Positions 9,058 through 18,650 are shown, counted from the first letter of the stretch. The stretch is 64,000 nucleotides of DNA from Peribacillus frigoritolerans (GCF_001636405.1 NZ_KV440950.1:2937712-3001711), one strand, 5' to 3'. The notes: generated from the sequence alone by a model not told the origin. Program-made: numbers and translations.

Positions 9058-10080
9058 ATGAATGCTGATCAATATGCAAAAAAACTTGGCGACATTTCTT
9101 TTTCCGTTCTGGACCTGGCTTCTATTGTTGAAGGTGGTACAGTTTCGGGAGCTTTTAAAAATACAGTAGAATTAGCTAAACATGCGGAGCAATGGAATTA
9201 CAACCGTTTCTGGGTTGCAGAACATCATAGCATGCCTGGGATTGCAAGCTCTGCAACGTCAGTGCTTATAGGCTATGTTGCAGGCAGGACGGAAAGAATT
9301 CGGGTAGGTTCTGGAGGCATAATGCTACCGAATCATGCACCGCTGGTTATCGCAGAACAATTTGGAACATTGGAAGCAATGTATCCTGGCAGAATAGATT
9401 TAGGTCTGGGGCGTGCTCCGGGAAGCGACCAATATACAGCCATGGCACTTCGGGGTGATGTACGTAATAACGGTCAGGATTTTCCTGAACAATTGGCGCA
9501 GCTCCGTAGCTATTTAGATGCGGATTCTAAACATAATCGTGTTCGCGCCATTCCTGGAGAAGGGCAGGACATCCCGATTTGGCTGCTTGGTTCAAGTGGG
9601 TTCAGTGCAGCATTATCAGCACAGCTGGGATTGCCATTTTCATTTGCAAGCCATTTTTCCCCTGAAAATACTCAACCAGCTTTAGCCCGCTACCGCAATA
9701 ATTTCCAACCATCCGACGTTCTAGATAAACCTTATGTCATGGTTGGTATCAATGTTTTTGCAGCCGATACTACGGAAGAAGCACAAAGGATTGCTACATC
9801 ATATCAACAGCAGTTCTTGAATTTGATACGGAACACACCCGGTCAACTAGCTCCTCCAGTTGATACGATGGAAGGCCTTTGGACAGAATATGAAAAAGCC
9901 ATTGTCATGAAGCAGCTGAACGCTTCCATTATAGGTAATCCAAAAGAGGTAAAAGAGCAGTTGCAGGGATTTTTAAATGAAACACAGGCGGATGAAATGA
10001 TTATAAACTCTGCCATTTATGATCAGGATGCACGCCTTCGTTCTTATGAAATCATTGCAGAGGTTACTGGAATGAAATAA
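9058..10080 (+). CDS. Luciferase-like (LLM class) flavin-dependent oxidoreductase 2
   Basis: A 340-residue paralogue of the preceding gene with the same landmarks in the same order: [46 protein letters not shown] and [15 protein letters not shown]. It should be a flavin-dependent oxidoreductase working with a flavin reductase encoded elsewhere; the SsuE-like reductase at 18836 is a candidate but not linked. The ATG at 9058 follows AAAGAAGATGAAGAT. A strong terminator starts 13 bases after the stop, ending the LLM pair. Substrate unknown. Confidence 0.88.
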   Translation: MNADQYAKKLGDISFSVLDLASIVEGGTVSGAFKNTVELAKHAEQWNYNRFWVAEHHSMPGIASSATSVLIGYVAGRTERIRVGSGGIMLPNHAPLVIAEQFGTLEAMYPGRIDLGLGRAPGSDQYTAMALRGDVRNNGQDFPEQLAQLRSYLDADSKHNRVRAIPGEGQDIPIWLLGSSGFSAALSAQLGLPFSFASHFSPENTQPALARYRNNFQPSDVLDKPYVMVGINVFAADTTEEAQRIATSYQQQFLNLIRNTPGQLAPPVDTMEGLWTEYEKAIVMKQLNASIIGNPKEVKEQLQGFLNETQADEMIINSAIYDQDARLRSYEIIAEVTGMK

Positions 10081-10093
10081 TTGTTAAAGAATG

Positions 10094-10126
10094 AGCTTGC
10101 AGATCCCGTGTCTGCAAGCTTTTTTA
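10094..10126 (+). terminator. Terminator after the LLM pair
   Basis: A perfect 10-bp stem AGCTTGCAGA / TCTGCAAGCT followed by TTTTTTAT. Confidence 0.85.
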
Positions 10127-10173
10127 TAAAAATACATACCGATTGGCTTCATAAACAAAGTTAGGAGAGAGTA

Positions 10174-11922
10174 ATGAAACGAGAAGATCCTTTATCCTTA
10201 ATATTTCACTTCACAGATAAACAAGGTGACAGCAGGCCACTATATTTTGCGAATCCGAAAAAAGTGATCACCGCCCATTCAATTGAGGATGTCCTTCCCC
10301 AATTCCAAAAAGTCCAGGAAGCGATCGAACAGGGGAATTATGCAGCGGGATATGTTTCCTATGAAGCGGCACCTGCTTTTGAACAATCCTTTAAAGTAAA
10401 AGATGGAGCCAAAATGCCATTATTATGGTTCGGGATTTTTGATAAACCGGAAGCGGAAATACCTGAAAAAATGACCGGGGCTTTTCATTTAGCTGAATGG
10501 CAATCAGAAACGGATTCAAATGCCTATCGTACCGGATTTCAAAGAATAAAATCAGAAATTAAGAAAGGCAACACATACCAAGTCAATTATACGATGCGTT
10601 TGCAATCTCAGTTCGAAGGGGATGACTTCGCTTTTTTTGAACGTTTGAAGAGAGCCCAACGCTCGAACTATAGTGCATATTTGAACGTGGGTTCACATCG
10701 AATCCTATCGGCTTCACCCGAGTTGTTTTTTCGTTGGGAAGATGGTCAGCTGATTACTCGGCCCATGAAGGGAACGGTAAAGCGGGGAACGACACTGAAA
10801 GGGGATCGGCTCAATGCTGAATGGTTGGCAGCCTCGGAAAAGAATCAAGCTGAAAACTACATGATTGTGGACCTGCTAAGAAATGATTTGGGAATGATTG
10901 CGGAACCAGGAAGTGTCGAAGTTCCACAACTTAAGGCAATTGAAAAATATCCGACAGTTTGGCAAATGACATCCACGATTACAGCCGATACGAATCCAGG
11001 AACAACAATCATTGATATATTCAAGGCCCTTTTTCCTTGTGGATCGATAACAGGGGCACCTAAAATTAAAACGATGGAAATCATCGCTGATATCGAGAAT
11101 TCACCGCGTGAAGTTTATTGCGGTGCAATCGGGTTTATCACTCCTGAATCCGAAGCCGTTTTTAATGTGCCGATTCGTACGGTCGTGATTGATAAGGAAA
11201 CAGGGAAAGCCGAGTATGGGGTTGGCGGGGGGATCACTTGGGATTCCGAGTTATCGGAAGAATATGACGAAGCCTTTTTAAAAGCCAAATTATTAACGGT
11301 TGAACGGCCTGCTTACAAACTATTGGAATCGATAAAGCTCAGCGATGGTGAATATTATTTGTTGAATGATCATATCGACCGGATGAAACAATCGGCTGAG
11401 TACTTCAATTATCGATTCTCTGAAATGAATCTTAGAGATCGACTCCAAAAGTATGCGGAAATAAACCATGGGACGCTGCAAAAAGTAAGGGTACTACTAC
11501 ATGAAAATGGTGAAATTGAAGTCTTGGGACAAGCAATCAAGCCCCTTGATCCAGAATTCAAGGCCATACTGGCGGAAGATCCAATATCAAGGGCAAATCC
11601 ATTTCTATTTCATAAGACCACCAATCGTGATGTCTATGAAGGCTTTCAAATGAATAATCCCGACTTCCAGGATGTTCTGCTTTGGAATGAAGAAGGATAC
11701 ATCACGGAATTCACGAACGGAAATGTAGTGGTAAAGATAAATGGTGACCTCTATACCCCTCCGGTGGAATCAGGTCTGCTTGCAGGAACATTTCGTCAAG
11801 AATTGATCAGGAAGAAGGAAATCAAGGTGAAAAACATTTCAAAGGCTGACCTCAATAACGCTGAGGAAATTTGGTTCATTAATAGTGTGCGAGGGAAATT
11901 AAAAGTGAATTTAACTTTCTAA
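10174..11922 (+). CDS. pabB: Fused aminodeoxychorismate synthase component I and aminodeoxychorismate lyase (PabB-PabC)
   Basis: A 582-residue bifunctional enzyme of 4-aminobenzoate (folate precursor) synthesis. Residues about 1-375 are a chorismate-binding PabB domain with the signatures YQVNYTMRL, SASPELFFRW, RPMKGTVKRG, NDLGMI, ALFPCGSITGAPK and GAIGF. Residues about 385-580 are a class IV PLP lyase domain (PabC) with HIDRMKQSAEYF, TTNRDVYEGF, TEFTNGNVV and ESGLLAGTFRQEL. The amidotransferase subunit PabA is not in this window and is probably shared with the tryptophan pathway elsewhere. The ATG at 10174 follows AGGAGAGAGTA. Fusion of these two domains is known in several bacteria, so it is not novel. 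Confidence 0.93.
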   Translation: MKREDPLSLIFHFTDKQGDSRPLYFANPKKVITAHSIEDVLPQFQKVQEAIEQGNYAAGYVSYEAAPAFEQSFKVKDGAKMPLLWFGIFDKPEAEIPEKMTGAFHLAEWQSETDSNAYRTGFQRIKSEIKKGNTYQVNYTMRLQSQFEGDDFAFFERLKRAQRSNYSAYLNVGSHRILSASPELFFRWEDGQLITRPMKGTVKRGTTLKGDRLNAEWLAASEKNQAENYMIVDLLRNDLGMIAEPGSVEVPQLKAIEKYPTVWQMTSTITADTNPGTTIIDIFKALFPCGSITGAPKIKTMEIIADIENSPREVYCGAIGFITPESEAVFNVPIRTVVIDKETGKAEYGVGGGITWDSELSEEYDEAFLKAKLLTVERPAYKLLESIKLSDGEYYLLNDHIDRMKQSAEYFNYRFSEMNLRDRLQKYAEINHGTLQKVRVLLHENGEIEVLGQAIKPLDPEFKAILAEDPISRANPFLFHKTTNRDVYEGFQMNNPDFQDVLLWNEEGYITEFTNGNVVVKINGDLYTPPVESGLLAGTFRQELIRKKEIKVKNISKADLNNAEEIWFINSVRGKLKVNLTF

Positions 11923-12023
11923 GCTGATAATTCGTAAAAAAGTGAAAATTGTAATCTTTATTACAGTTTGTTGAGTTATAGTAGATGATGAATACTACAT
12001 TTCCGGGAGGGACTGCTGAGGAG

Positions 12024-13355
12024 ATGCATAAAATCGCAGGATTATCGATTAACGAATGGAAAGCGAAAGATCCTATACTTAATAATGTGATAAAGATGAA
12101 TGAGGTCTTCTGGAAGAATCCAGATTACGGTAACAAACAAGAAAATCCAATCGTCCAAGCTGAACAAGTTAAATCGGCTGAAGAAAGATTAAATAGTTTT
12201 GCCAATTATATAATTAAAGCATTTCCAGAAACTGAACCAATGGAGGGGATCATTGAATCACCTCTAGTCGAGATTCCTTTCATGCAAAAAAACTTGGAAA
12301 AATCCTATGGAACTAAAATTGCGGGAAAACTTTTACTGAAATGTGACAGTCATTTGCCTATATCAGGTTCAATCAAGGCACGCGGAGGTATTTATGAGGT
12401 CTTAAAACGTGCTGAGGAAATAGCAATGAAGCATGGCGGTTTAAAGCGGACTGATAATTATGGAATACTTGCGAGTGATGAATATAAGGAGCTATTTTCA
12501 AAATATTCGATTGCTGTCGGTTCAACCGGCAATTTAGGAATGAGTATTGGAATAATAAGCGCGAAGCTGGGATTTAAAGTAACGGTCCATATGTCTGCAG
12601 ATGCCAAACAGTGGAAAAAGGATAAATTAACAAGTCTGGGTGTCATTGTAAAGGAATATGATGATGATTATAGTAAAGCTGTAGAAGAAGGCCGTAAAGA
12701 AGCATCACTTAATCCCGATTGCCACTTTATTGATGATGAAAATTCCATGGATCTGCTGCTAGGTTATGCGACAGCTGCAACGCGCCTGAAGAAACAATTG
12801 AAAGATATGTCCATTACCGTAGATGAAGGTCATCCTTTGTTTGTGTACTTACCATGCGGAGTCGGCGGCGGGCCCGGCGGCATAACATATGGGCTCAAGT
12901 TAGCCTTTGAAGATGATGTGCATTGTTTTTTTGCAGAGCCGACACATTCACCATGCATGACGCTCGGATTGATGACAGGACTTCATGACAAAGTTTCGGT
13001 TCAGGACTTTGGCATCGATAATAAGACGGAAGCGGATGGTCTTGCAGTAGGAAGGCCTTCAGCATTGGTTTCCAGCATGATGACGACCATGTTAAGCGGC
13101 AGCTATACCATAGAGGATAGAAGGTTATTCGAACTGCTCAAGGAAATGGCAGAGACGGAAGGCCATTATTTAGAGCCATCTGCCTTAGCAGGAGCATTTG
13201 GTCCGATACAACTTTTGTCAGCTAAAGAAGGAAGGGAATATCTTATGGATCAAAAACTGCTGGATAAAATGAACCAGTCGACGCATGTCATCTGGGCGAC
13301 CGGCGGGAGCATGGTACCAAAAGATATGATGGAACTGTATTTATCTAAAAGTTAA
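12024..13355 (+). CDS. dsdA: D-serine ammonia-lyase
   Basis: A 443-residue PLP enzyme that deaminates D-serine to pyruvate and ammonia. It matches the E. coli DsdA family over its whole length, with [12 protein letters not shown] (the PLP Schiff-base lysine), the phosphate-binding [30 protein letters not shown] and AEPTHSPCM. An in-frame ATG at 11985 would add 13 residues without a ribosome binding site. I chose the ATG at 12024, just after GGGAGGG and GAGGAG, because the PLP lysine then falls at K118, the same number as in E. coli. It has its own strong terminator and lies next to the PLP-synthesis genes, though there is no operon with them. A D-serine-sensing regulator and transporter are not present here. 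Confidence 0.93.
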   Translation: MHKIAGLSINEWKAKDPILNNVIKMNEVFWKNPDYGNKQENPIVQAEQVKSAEERLNSFANYIIKAFPETEPMEGIIESPLVEIPFMQKNLEKSYGTKIAGKLLLKCDSHLPISGSIKARGGIYEVLKRAEEIAMKHGGLKRTDNYGILASDEYKELFSKYSIAVGSTGNLGMSIGIISAKLGFKVTVHMSADAKQWKKDKLTSLGVIVKEYDDDYSKAVEEGRKEASLNPDCHFIDDENSMDLLLGYATAATRLKKQLKDMSITVDEGHPLFVYLPCGVGGGPGGITYGLKLAFEDDVHCFFAEPTHSPCMTLGLMTGLHDKVSVQDFGIDNKTEADGLAVGRPSALVSSMMTTMLSGSYTIEDRRLFELLKEMAETEGHYLEPSALAGAFGPIQLLSAKEGREYLMDQKLLDKMNQSTHVIWATGGSMVPKDMMELYLSKS

Positions 13356-13384
13356 AAAAATCCACAAGAGTGAAATTTTCAGAA

Positions 13385-13424
13385 GCAGGCAAACTCGTAG
13401 AAAAGTGAGTTTGCCTGCATTATT
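13385..13424 (+). terminator. Terminator after dsdA
   Basis: A 12-bp perfect stem GCAGGCAAACTC / GAGTTTGCCTGC, followed by ATTATTTTTATT. Confidence 0.85.
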
Positions 13425-13596
13425 TTTATTTGAAAAACCTCTCAGTTGTTTTCAGACGAAGCCGTTTTTCGTCCAAACCGCACTTTATTTGACCGACAAC
13501 GAATTATTCGAACCCCGGAGCATACATTTTGCGGTCCGGATGATGATTCCCTTCCCTTAAGGTCGACGTCCTGCCAAATACTCCTCACCGCAAGCT

Positions 13597-13812
13597 TCAA
13601 GCAGGGGCTGGGTTCCAGACATTGAATCCGAATTTCATCACAAAGAAAAGTCTTGTATTAAAATCAGGGTAATCATCCCGATACAATCGTGAGAGGGAAT
13701 CAGGATGAGACCATTCCGAACCTCTTTTGGCATTTTCATTGAAATATCTCCTAAAGTTAGGTTTTAGATCTAAAAATGACGCAGATGATCTGCATCTTCC
13801 ACGATATGCTTG
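13597..13812 (-). pseudogene. Start-less coding remnant of unknown function
   Basis: On the minus strand this frame is open for 71 codons before a TGA at 13597-13599, and reads as natural protein, for example YFNENAKRGSEWSHPD and YRDDYPDFNTRLFF. It has no usable start codon. Upstream it runs into a TGA and then a repeat-like GC-rich block. It is not in any gene-like context. I read it as the tail of a decayed gene, but I do not recognise the family. Further minus-strand fragments with protein-like composition occur at 13450-13550. Confidence 0.3.
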
Positions 13813-13838
13813 TCAGAAATGCCGTGCCATTACTAAAA

Positions 13839-13964
13839 GCGAGTCTAGGGGAGACCCCCCTCAGGCGAAAGCCGAGGGCCGACCGCCGGCGGAAAGCAAG
13901 TGCAACGTTCAATATGTAAAATCTAAAAAACTGTAGACAAACTCGATCGAAAGTTTGTCTACAG
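13839..13964. repeat. Degenerate copy of a Bacillaceae GC-rich intergenic repeat plus hairpin
   Basis: The block at 13839-13906 (GCGAGTCTAGGGGAGACCCC, then CAGGCGAAAGCCGAGGGC and GGCGGAAAGCAAGTGC) is GC-rich in an otherwise AT-rich gap. It aligns with the full copy at 54754-54882 and a deleted copy at 42910-42974. A 13-bp perfect stem CTGTAGACAAACT / AGTTTGTCTACAG follows at 13931-13964 and could also terminate pdxR transcription from the other side. The rest of the gap 13425-13998 holds only the coding remnant. Confidence 0.5.
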
Positions 13965-13998
13965 TTCGTTAAGTTCACGACAGTGAACTTCTATATAT

Positions 13999-15393
13999 TT
14001 ATAACCCCCATGAGTTCAATAAAAGGTGAATGGCTTTTTCCAATTCGGATTCAGGAATCCCTGCAAAGCCCAATATGATTTTTGGAGGATGTTCGTCAAT
14101 TTTCTCGATTGAATATGTTGATAATCCATAAATTTTAATATGGTCTTCGTTTGCCTTTTGAATAAGTGTCTGTTCATCCATGCCGTTCTTGACGATGAGG
14201 ACGATATGCAAACCTGACCTCTCTCCAATGATTTTTATTTGTTGATGTGGCTTAAAAAGATCGATCACTTTCTCCAACTTCCGACGGTACACTTTCCTCA
14301 TGCGATTCAAATGCTTTTCGAAATCACCTTCCTTCATGAATTGTGTCAATACATGCTGATCAATCCGAGAAACGGTTGAATGGTAAAAAGACAATTCCTG
14401 TTGGTGAATTTGTAACAATGGAGCGGGAAGAACCATATAACTGATCCGAATTGATGGCATCAATGATTTGGAAAATGACCCTAAATAAATCACTTTATCA
14501 CCAGCATCCATACTCTGCAAGGAAGGAATTGTTTTTCCACTATAACGAAATTCACTATCATAATCGTCTTCGATAATATAGCGGTTTGCTGCCCCTTGAG
14601 CCCAGTTCAACAATCGCGTCCGTCTGTTAACGGATAGGATCGTCCCATTGGGGAAGTGGTGTGAGGGAGTGACATACACAACGTCGATCTTTGAATCTTC
14701 AATTTGGTTCACCTTTACGCCCTCTTCATCAATTTGCAGTGGATGGACTTCATTTGGGTAGCTGCGTAAAATCCGATGAATCAAGTGATACCCAGGATCT
14801 TCAACACCATAGATGGCATGTTTATCGAATAGAAGGACAAGTTGCTGCAATAAAATTTCCATTCCTGCACCAATGATGATCTGTTCTGGAACACATTGTA
14901 CACCACGTGCATGATACAAATAATGGGCAATTTCACATCGTAATTCATATTCCCCTTGAGAATCCCCAAGTAAAAGAAGATCTTGATGTGATTCATCGAT
15001 TTTGCTTTTCATGTATTTTCTCCATTTTTCAAATGGGAAATGTTCCGTGTCAATTTGGCTGGGATGAAAATGATATAGCAATTCCCCTTCTTTATGATTG
15101 CTTTGTTCCAATGATACTTGGTTAGTTTGTGTATACTCTAAATCCTCGAATGTTTGAATATAGTACCCTTTTCTTGGTATGACTTCAACGTATCCCTCAG
15201 CAGTCAATTGTTCATATGCAGTCTCGACAGTATTTTGACTTATTTGAAGGAACTCTGCCAATTTCCGTTTGGAAGGCAGTTTTGTGCCGTAAAGAAGACG
15301 GCCATCAATAATTTCTTTTTTAATATATGAATATAATTGTTCGTACAAAGGTACTTCACTTAACCGATTTAAATCACAAGAAAGCATATTCAT
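13999..15393 (-). CDS. pdxR: MocR-type transcriptional regulator PdxR
   Basis: A 464-residue MocR/GntR regulator. An N-terminal winged HTH (about residues 10-80, with PLYEQLYSYIKKEI, GTKLPSKRKLAE and TVETAYEQLTAEGYVE) is joined to a class I aminotransferase-like domain that binds PLP. The PLP domain has YVTPSHHFPNG, IIEDDYDSEFRY and GSFSKSLMPSIR, whose lysine should form the Schiff base. In this family PLP binding switches the protein from activating pdxST to repressing it. The gene is divergent from pdxS across 135 bases, which fits exactly. The start ATG at 15393 follows AAAGGTGG; an internal ATG two codons later is an alternative. Confidence 0.92.
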   Translation of the reverse strand: MNMLSCDLNRLSEVPLYEQLYSYIKKEIIDGRLLYGTKLPSKRKLAEFLQISQNTVETAYEQLTAEGYVEVIPRKGYYIQTFEDLEYTQTNQVSLEQSNHKEGELLYHFHPSQIDTEHFPFEKWRKYMKSKIDESHQDLLLLGDSQGEYELRCEIAHYLYHARGVQCVPEQIIIGAGMEILLQQLVLLFDKHAIYGVEDPGYHLIHRILRSYPNEVHPLQIDEEGVKVNQIEDSKIDVVYVTPSHHFPNGTILSVNRRTRLLNWAQGAANRYIIEDDYDSEFRYSGKTIPSLQSMDAGDKVIYLGSFSKSLMPSIRISYMVLPAPLLQIHQQELSFYHSTVSRIDQHVLTQFMKEGDFEKHLNRMRKVYRRKLEKVIDLFKPHQQIKIIGERSGLHIVLIVKNGMDEQTLIQKANEDHIKIYGLSTYSIEKIDEHPPKIILGFAGIPESELEKAIHLLLNSWGL

Positions 15394-15420
15394 TTTTAGT
15401 TACCACCTTTTTGAAAAAAA

Positions 15421-15482
15421 TACTGACCCCATTAAATTTATTAAAACTGACACTTTCAATGCGGTCAACTCTTTTTTATACT
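15421..15482. promoter_or_regulatory. Divergent pdxR / pdxST promoter region with repeat motifs
   Basis: For pdxR (minus strand) a good sigma-A promoter is visible: TTGACC at 15463-15468 and TTTAAT at 15440-15445, 17 bases apart. For pdxS (plus strand) TATACT lies at 15477-15482 with only a poor -35 (TTTCAA at 15454-15459), as expected for an activated promoter. The motif ACTGAC occurs as a direct repeat at 15422 and 15446, and a GGTCA half-site in the opposite sense lies at 15463. These are candidate PdxR sites overlapping both promoters. Confidence 0.45.
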
Positions 15483-15528
15483 AAGCCTAACAAATCTAAA
15501 AAATGAAAATATTAGGGGGAAGAAAGAA

Positions 15529-16416
15529 ATGGAAAAATTATTAGGAACTGACACAGTAAAAAGAGGAATGGCACAAATGCAAAAGGGTGGCGTAATCATG
15601 GACGTCATTAACGCAGAACAAGCAAAAATCGCAGAAGCATCCGGTGCGGTCGCTGTCATGGCATTGGAAAGGGTTCCTTCCGACATCCGTGCAGCTGGCG
15701 GCGTAGCAAGAATGGCAGATCCGCGAATTGTCGAGGAAGTAATGAATGCAGTCTCAATCCCGGTCATGGCTAAGGCAAGGATTGGCCATATCGTTGAATC
15801 AAGGGTCCTGGAATCCATGGGAGTGGATTATATCGATGAAAGTGAAGTGCTGACTCCTGCGGATGAAGAATACCATATTCTAAAAAGTGATTTCACAGTA
15901 CCTTTCGTTTGTGGCTGCCGTGATTTAGGCGAAGCTGCGCGCCGTATTGGTGAAGGAGCATCCATGCTTCGTACAAAAGGAGAACCAGGAACAGGTAATA
16001 TTGTGGAAGCTGTGCGTCATATGAGAAAGGTACAGTCACAAATTCGCAAAGTGAGCATCATGAGTGATGATGAATTAATGACTGAGGCAAAAAATCTTGG
16101 AGCCCCATTTGAAATTTTAAGAGAAATCAAACGCACAGGTAAATTGCCTGTAGTTAACTTTGCAGCGGGCGGAATTGCCACTCCAGCAGATGCTGCATTG
16201 ATGATGGAATTGGGAGCAGATGGCGTTTTCGTTGGGTCTGGTATTTTTAAATCTGAAACTCCAGAAAAATTCGCATCCGCAATCGTTCAAGCAACTACAT
16301 ATTTCACCGATTATGAGTTGATTGGCAAGTTGTCAAAAGAATTGGGCAGTGCAATGAAAGGCATTGATATTTCCAAACTAGCTCCGGCAGAACGGATGCA
16401 GGAACGTGGATGGTAA
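15529..16416 (+). CDS. pdxS: Pyridoxal 5'-phosphate synthase, lyase subunit
   Basis: A 295-residue TIM-barrel synthase subunit that builds PLP from ribose 5-phosphate, glyceraldehyde 3-phosphate and ammonia, working as a dodecamer with PdxT. Conserved blocks are [43 protein letters not shown] (catalytic lysine at position 82), [11 protein letters not shown] and [29 protein letters not shown]. The length is as in B. subtilis. The ATG at 15529 follows AGGGGGAAGAAAGAA. It overlaps the pdxT region and forms a two-gene operon with it, driven from the promoter shared with pdxR. Confidence 0.97.
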   Translation: MEKLLGTDTVKRGMAQMQKGGVIMDVINAEQAKIAEASGAVAVMALERVPSDIRAAGGVARMADPRIVEEVMNAVSIPVMAKARIGHIVESRVLESMGVDYIDESEVLTPADEEYHILKSDFTVPFVCGCRDLGEAARRIGEGASMLRTKGEPGTGNIVEAVRHMRKVQSQIRKVSIMSDDELMTEAKNLGAPFEILREIKRTGKLPVVNFAAGGIATPADAALMMELGADGVFVGSGIFKSETPEKFASAIVQATTYFTDYELIGKLSKELGSAMKGIDISKLAPAERMQERGW

Positions 16417-16417
16417 T

Positions 16418-17017
16418 ATGATAACGATCGGTGTTTTGGGATTACAGGGAGCGGTTGAAGAACACTTGAACCAAATCAAAGCTGCCGGCGAACAAGCGAT
16501 TATAGTAAAAAAACCGGAACAGTTGCGGGAAATCGATGGCTTGATCATTCCAGGCGGAGAAAGCACGACGATGAGGAAGCTAATGGATCGTTATGGATTT
16601 ATGGAACCGATCAAATCTTTCTTCGAAGGTAAAAAACCTATTTTCGGTACATGTGCGGGGATGGTATTGGCGGCAAAAGAGTTGACTGGCGATGAGGTGG
16701 CCTATCTCGGACTAATGGACATTTCCGTGAAAAGGAACGGATTTGGACGTCAACGGGAAAGTTTCGAGGCTGACCTATCCATCAAAGGAATGGAAGCACC
16801 TTATAAGGCAGTATTCATCCGGGCGCCATTTGCTGATGAAGTTGGAGAAGGTGTAGAAGTATTGGCTGTTTATGAAGAGAATGTAGTGGCTGCGAGACAA
16901 GACCATGTCCTCGTAAGTGCATTTCATCCAGAATTGACAGGTGATGATCGCTTCCTTCAACTTTTCATTGAAATGGTGAAGACATCCGTAATTAAGGCCG
17001 AATTGAAAACTTGCTAA
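16418..17017 (+). CDS. pdxT: Pyridoxal 5'-phosphate synthase, glutaminase subunit
   Basis: A 199-residue class I glutamine amidotransferase that feeds ammonia to PdxS. The nucleophile is C79 in FGTCAGMV, and the oxyanion and substrate loops IPGGESTTMRKL and the His-x-Glu pair in AFHPEL are present. An in-frame ATG at 16406 inside pdxS is possible. I chose the ATG at 16418 because AGGAACGTGG lies 8 bases upstream and the nucleophile then has the same number as in B. subtilis PdxT. It follows pdxS by one base. A terminator ends the operon. Confidence 0.96.
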   Translation: MITIGVLGLQGAVEEHLNQIKAAGEQAIIVKKPEQLREIDGLIIPGGESTTMRKLMDRYGFMEPIKSFFEGKKPIFGTCAGMVLAAKELTGDEVAYLGLMDISVKRNGFGRQRESFEADLSIKGMEAPYKAVFIRAPFADEVGEGVEVLAVYEENVVAARQDHVLVSAFHPELTGDDRFLQLFIEMVKTSVIKAELKTC

Positions 17018-17023
17018 ACAAAT

Positions 17024-17057
17024 GAAGCTGTCCTATTAATAGGACAGCTTTACTTTT
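17024..17057 (+). terminator. Terminator after pdxST
   Basis: An 11-bp stem AAGCTGTCCTA / TAGGACAGCTT followed by TACTTTT. Confidence 0.75.
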
Positions 17058-17092
17058 GAAAGCTCAAAACTGAATTTACTATTCTTTACTTT

Positions 17093-17121
17093 TATAATAA
17101 AAAGTAAGTGATCACTTACTT
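17093..17121 (+). promoter_or_regulatory. -10 box and 20-bp palindromic operator for a TetR repressor
   Basis: A perfect 20-bp palindrome AAGTAAGTGATCACTTACTT occupies 17102-17121. It sits 3 bases after a perfect TATAAT (17093-17098) and just before the SDR ribosome binding site. Palindromes of this length overlapping the transcription start are typical TetR-family operators, and a TetR gene lies one gene downstream. The -35 (CTGAAT at 17070-17075) is weak. Confidence 0.6.
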
Positions 17122-17140
17122 AATTGGGAGGGGAATGTAT

Positions 17141-17887
17141 ATGACAGCAAGAGTTGCAGTTATCACAGGGGGAGCAAGCGGTATAGGCCGAGCCACATGC
17201 CTGAAATTCGCAGCAAAAGGGGACAAGGTCGTTGTTGCGGATTTTAATGAAGAAATGGGCCGGGAAACCGTTGATCAGATAACAGCTAATGGTGGAGTGG
17301 CCATTTATGTTAAAACGGATGTTTCTAAGCAGGAAGATGTTGAATCGTTAATCAATAAAGCAGTGGAAACATACGGAAGGCTCGATATCATGTTTAATAA
17401 TGCCGGCATTGGTGCGGGCGGTATGATCCTAGATCAAGATATGGAAGGTTACTACAAAACGATTGGGGTGAACCAGCACGGAGTGGCCTTTGGAATCATG
17501 GCAGCAGGCCGGAAAATGAAGGAACTGGGTAACAAGGGAGTCATTATAAATACCGCTTCTGTATTTGGCTACTTAGCTTCCCATGGGACTTTTGCCTATC
17601 AGGCGACTAAAGGCGCTGTAAGAATGATGACACAGACAGCAGCTTTGGAATTGGGTGCTCATGGCATACGCGTTGTGGGCATTGCGCCGGGCGGGGTCGA
17701 CACTCCTATCATACAAGGTTATAAAGACATGGGAATCATCGATAAATTGAATGCAAGTCAAATGCGCGGTGAATTGATTAAGCCAGAAGCCATTGCAAAT
17801 GCCGTCTATTTATTATCGTTAGAGGAAGCGGATGCGATCAATGGAAGTGTAGTCATGGTCGATGATGGCTATGCATCTTTTAAGTGA
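17141..17887 (+). CDS. Short-chain dehydrogenase/reductase
   Basis: A 248-residue classical SDR of NAD(P)-dependent oxidoreductases. It has the nucleotide motif TGGASGIG (residues 9-16), the NNAG structural motif, the catalytic Ser in NTASVFG and the catalytic YQATK pair, then the C-terminal APGGVDTPI. An acidic residue after strand 2 (VVADFN) favours NAD over NADP. I chose the ATG at 17141 because the GGGAGGGG ribosome binding site at 17126-17133 is 7 bases away; ATGs at 17108 and 17135 are in frame but worse placed. It carries a palindromic operator upstream and is followed by a TetR gene, so it is probably inducible by its substrate, which is unknown. Confidence 0.88.
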   Translation: MTARVAVITGGASGIGRATCLKFAAKGDKVVVADFNEEMGRETVDQITANGGVAIYVKTDVSKQEDVESLINKAVETYGRLDIMFNNAGIGAGGMILDQDMEGYYKTIGVNQHGVAFGIMAAGRKMKELGNKGVIINTASVFGYLASHGTFAYQATKGAVRMMTQTAALELGAHGIRVVGIAPGGVDTPIIQGYKDMGIIDKLNASQMRGELIKPEAIANAVYLLSLEEADAINGSVVMVDDGYASFK

Positions 17888-17891
17888 TTTT

Positions 17892-17938
17892 CATAAATAG
17901 AAAACATCGTCCCAACCAGACGATGTTTTCTATTTATG
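17892..17938 (+). terminator. Long-stem terminator after the SDR gene
   Basis: A stem of about 19 bp, CATAAATAGAAAACATCGT paired with its complement ending CTATTTATG, with a short loop. It separates the SDR gene from the TetR gene. Confidence 0.75.
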
Positions 17939-18060
17939 ATATATGGGAATATTGAATTCTAATAGATCAAAGGTAATATTGACCGATTGATACCAGCGAT
18001 ATATCATGGGAAATAGATGGGTGAAACCGGTCTTATCTTTATAAAAGAAGGTTGATATTT

Positions 18061-18648
18061 TTGAAAAAAGGGCAGCAAACCAAAGAACGAATCATAAATG
18101 TAGCCCGGACTCTTTTTGCCACTAAAGGTTTTGACATGACAAGAACGAATGAAATTGCCTCTGCATGCAATGTTTCCGAAGCTACTATTTACAAATACTT
18201 TGACAGCAAAAAAGATTTGCTTTTGGCTACAATTACCCCTAATGAAAAAGAGGAATCTGAAGATGGGACTAGCCATCTATCCACGGATGATCTAGTGGAG
18301 AATCATGTTACTACCATGATAAAAAAAATTCTTGAAAATAAAGAACAGTTTTCGATATTATTTAGGGAAACACAATTCGATCAAGATATTTCAAAGCAAT
18401 ATGTAGATCAGATTTTCAGGCCAAATGCCAGGCATATTGAAATACAGAAGAGAATAGATAGCGGAGAGATACAATATATCTCTGATATTATATTATTTAA
18501 TGTAGGGATCATTTCTTTCACATTGGCTTTATCTACACATTATGAGATCCATCAACAAAAAAAAGAGCCATATTTTACTTCTGAACGAATTAAGAGCATT
18601 GCTCAGCTTTTGGTATATGGTATTCATGGGAAACAAAATCATACATAA
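18061..18648 (+). CDS. TetR/AcrR family transcriptional regulator
   Basis: A 195-residue repressor with a typical TetR HTH at residues about 1-50: TKERIINVARTLFATKGFDMTRTNEIASACNVS and then EATIYKYFDSKKDLL (given here in two parts). The remainder is the variable ligand-binding and dimerisation domain. The start is TTG at 18061 because AGAAGG at 18046-18051 is 9 bases upstream; an in-frame TTG at 18052 is too close. It lies directly downstream of the SDR gene, whose promoter carries a 20-bp palindrome, so it most likely represses that gene. No second copy of the palindrome is seen before its own start. Confidence 0.88.
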   Translation: MKKGQQTKERIINVARTLFATKGFDMTRTNEIASACNVSEATIYKYFDSKKDLLLATITPNEKEESEDGTSHLSTDDLVENHVTTMIKKILENKEQFSILFRETQFDQDISKQYVDQIFRPNARHIEIQKRIDSGEIQYISDIILFNVGIISFTLALSTHYEIHQQKKEPYFTSERIKSIAQLLVYGIHGKQNHT

Positions 18649-18650
18649 TG

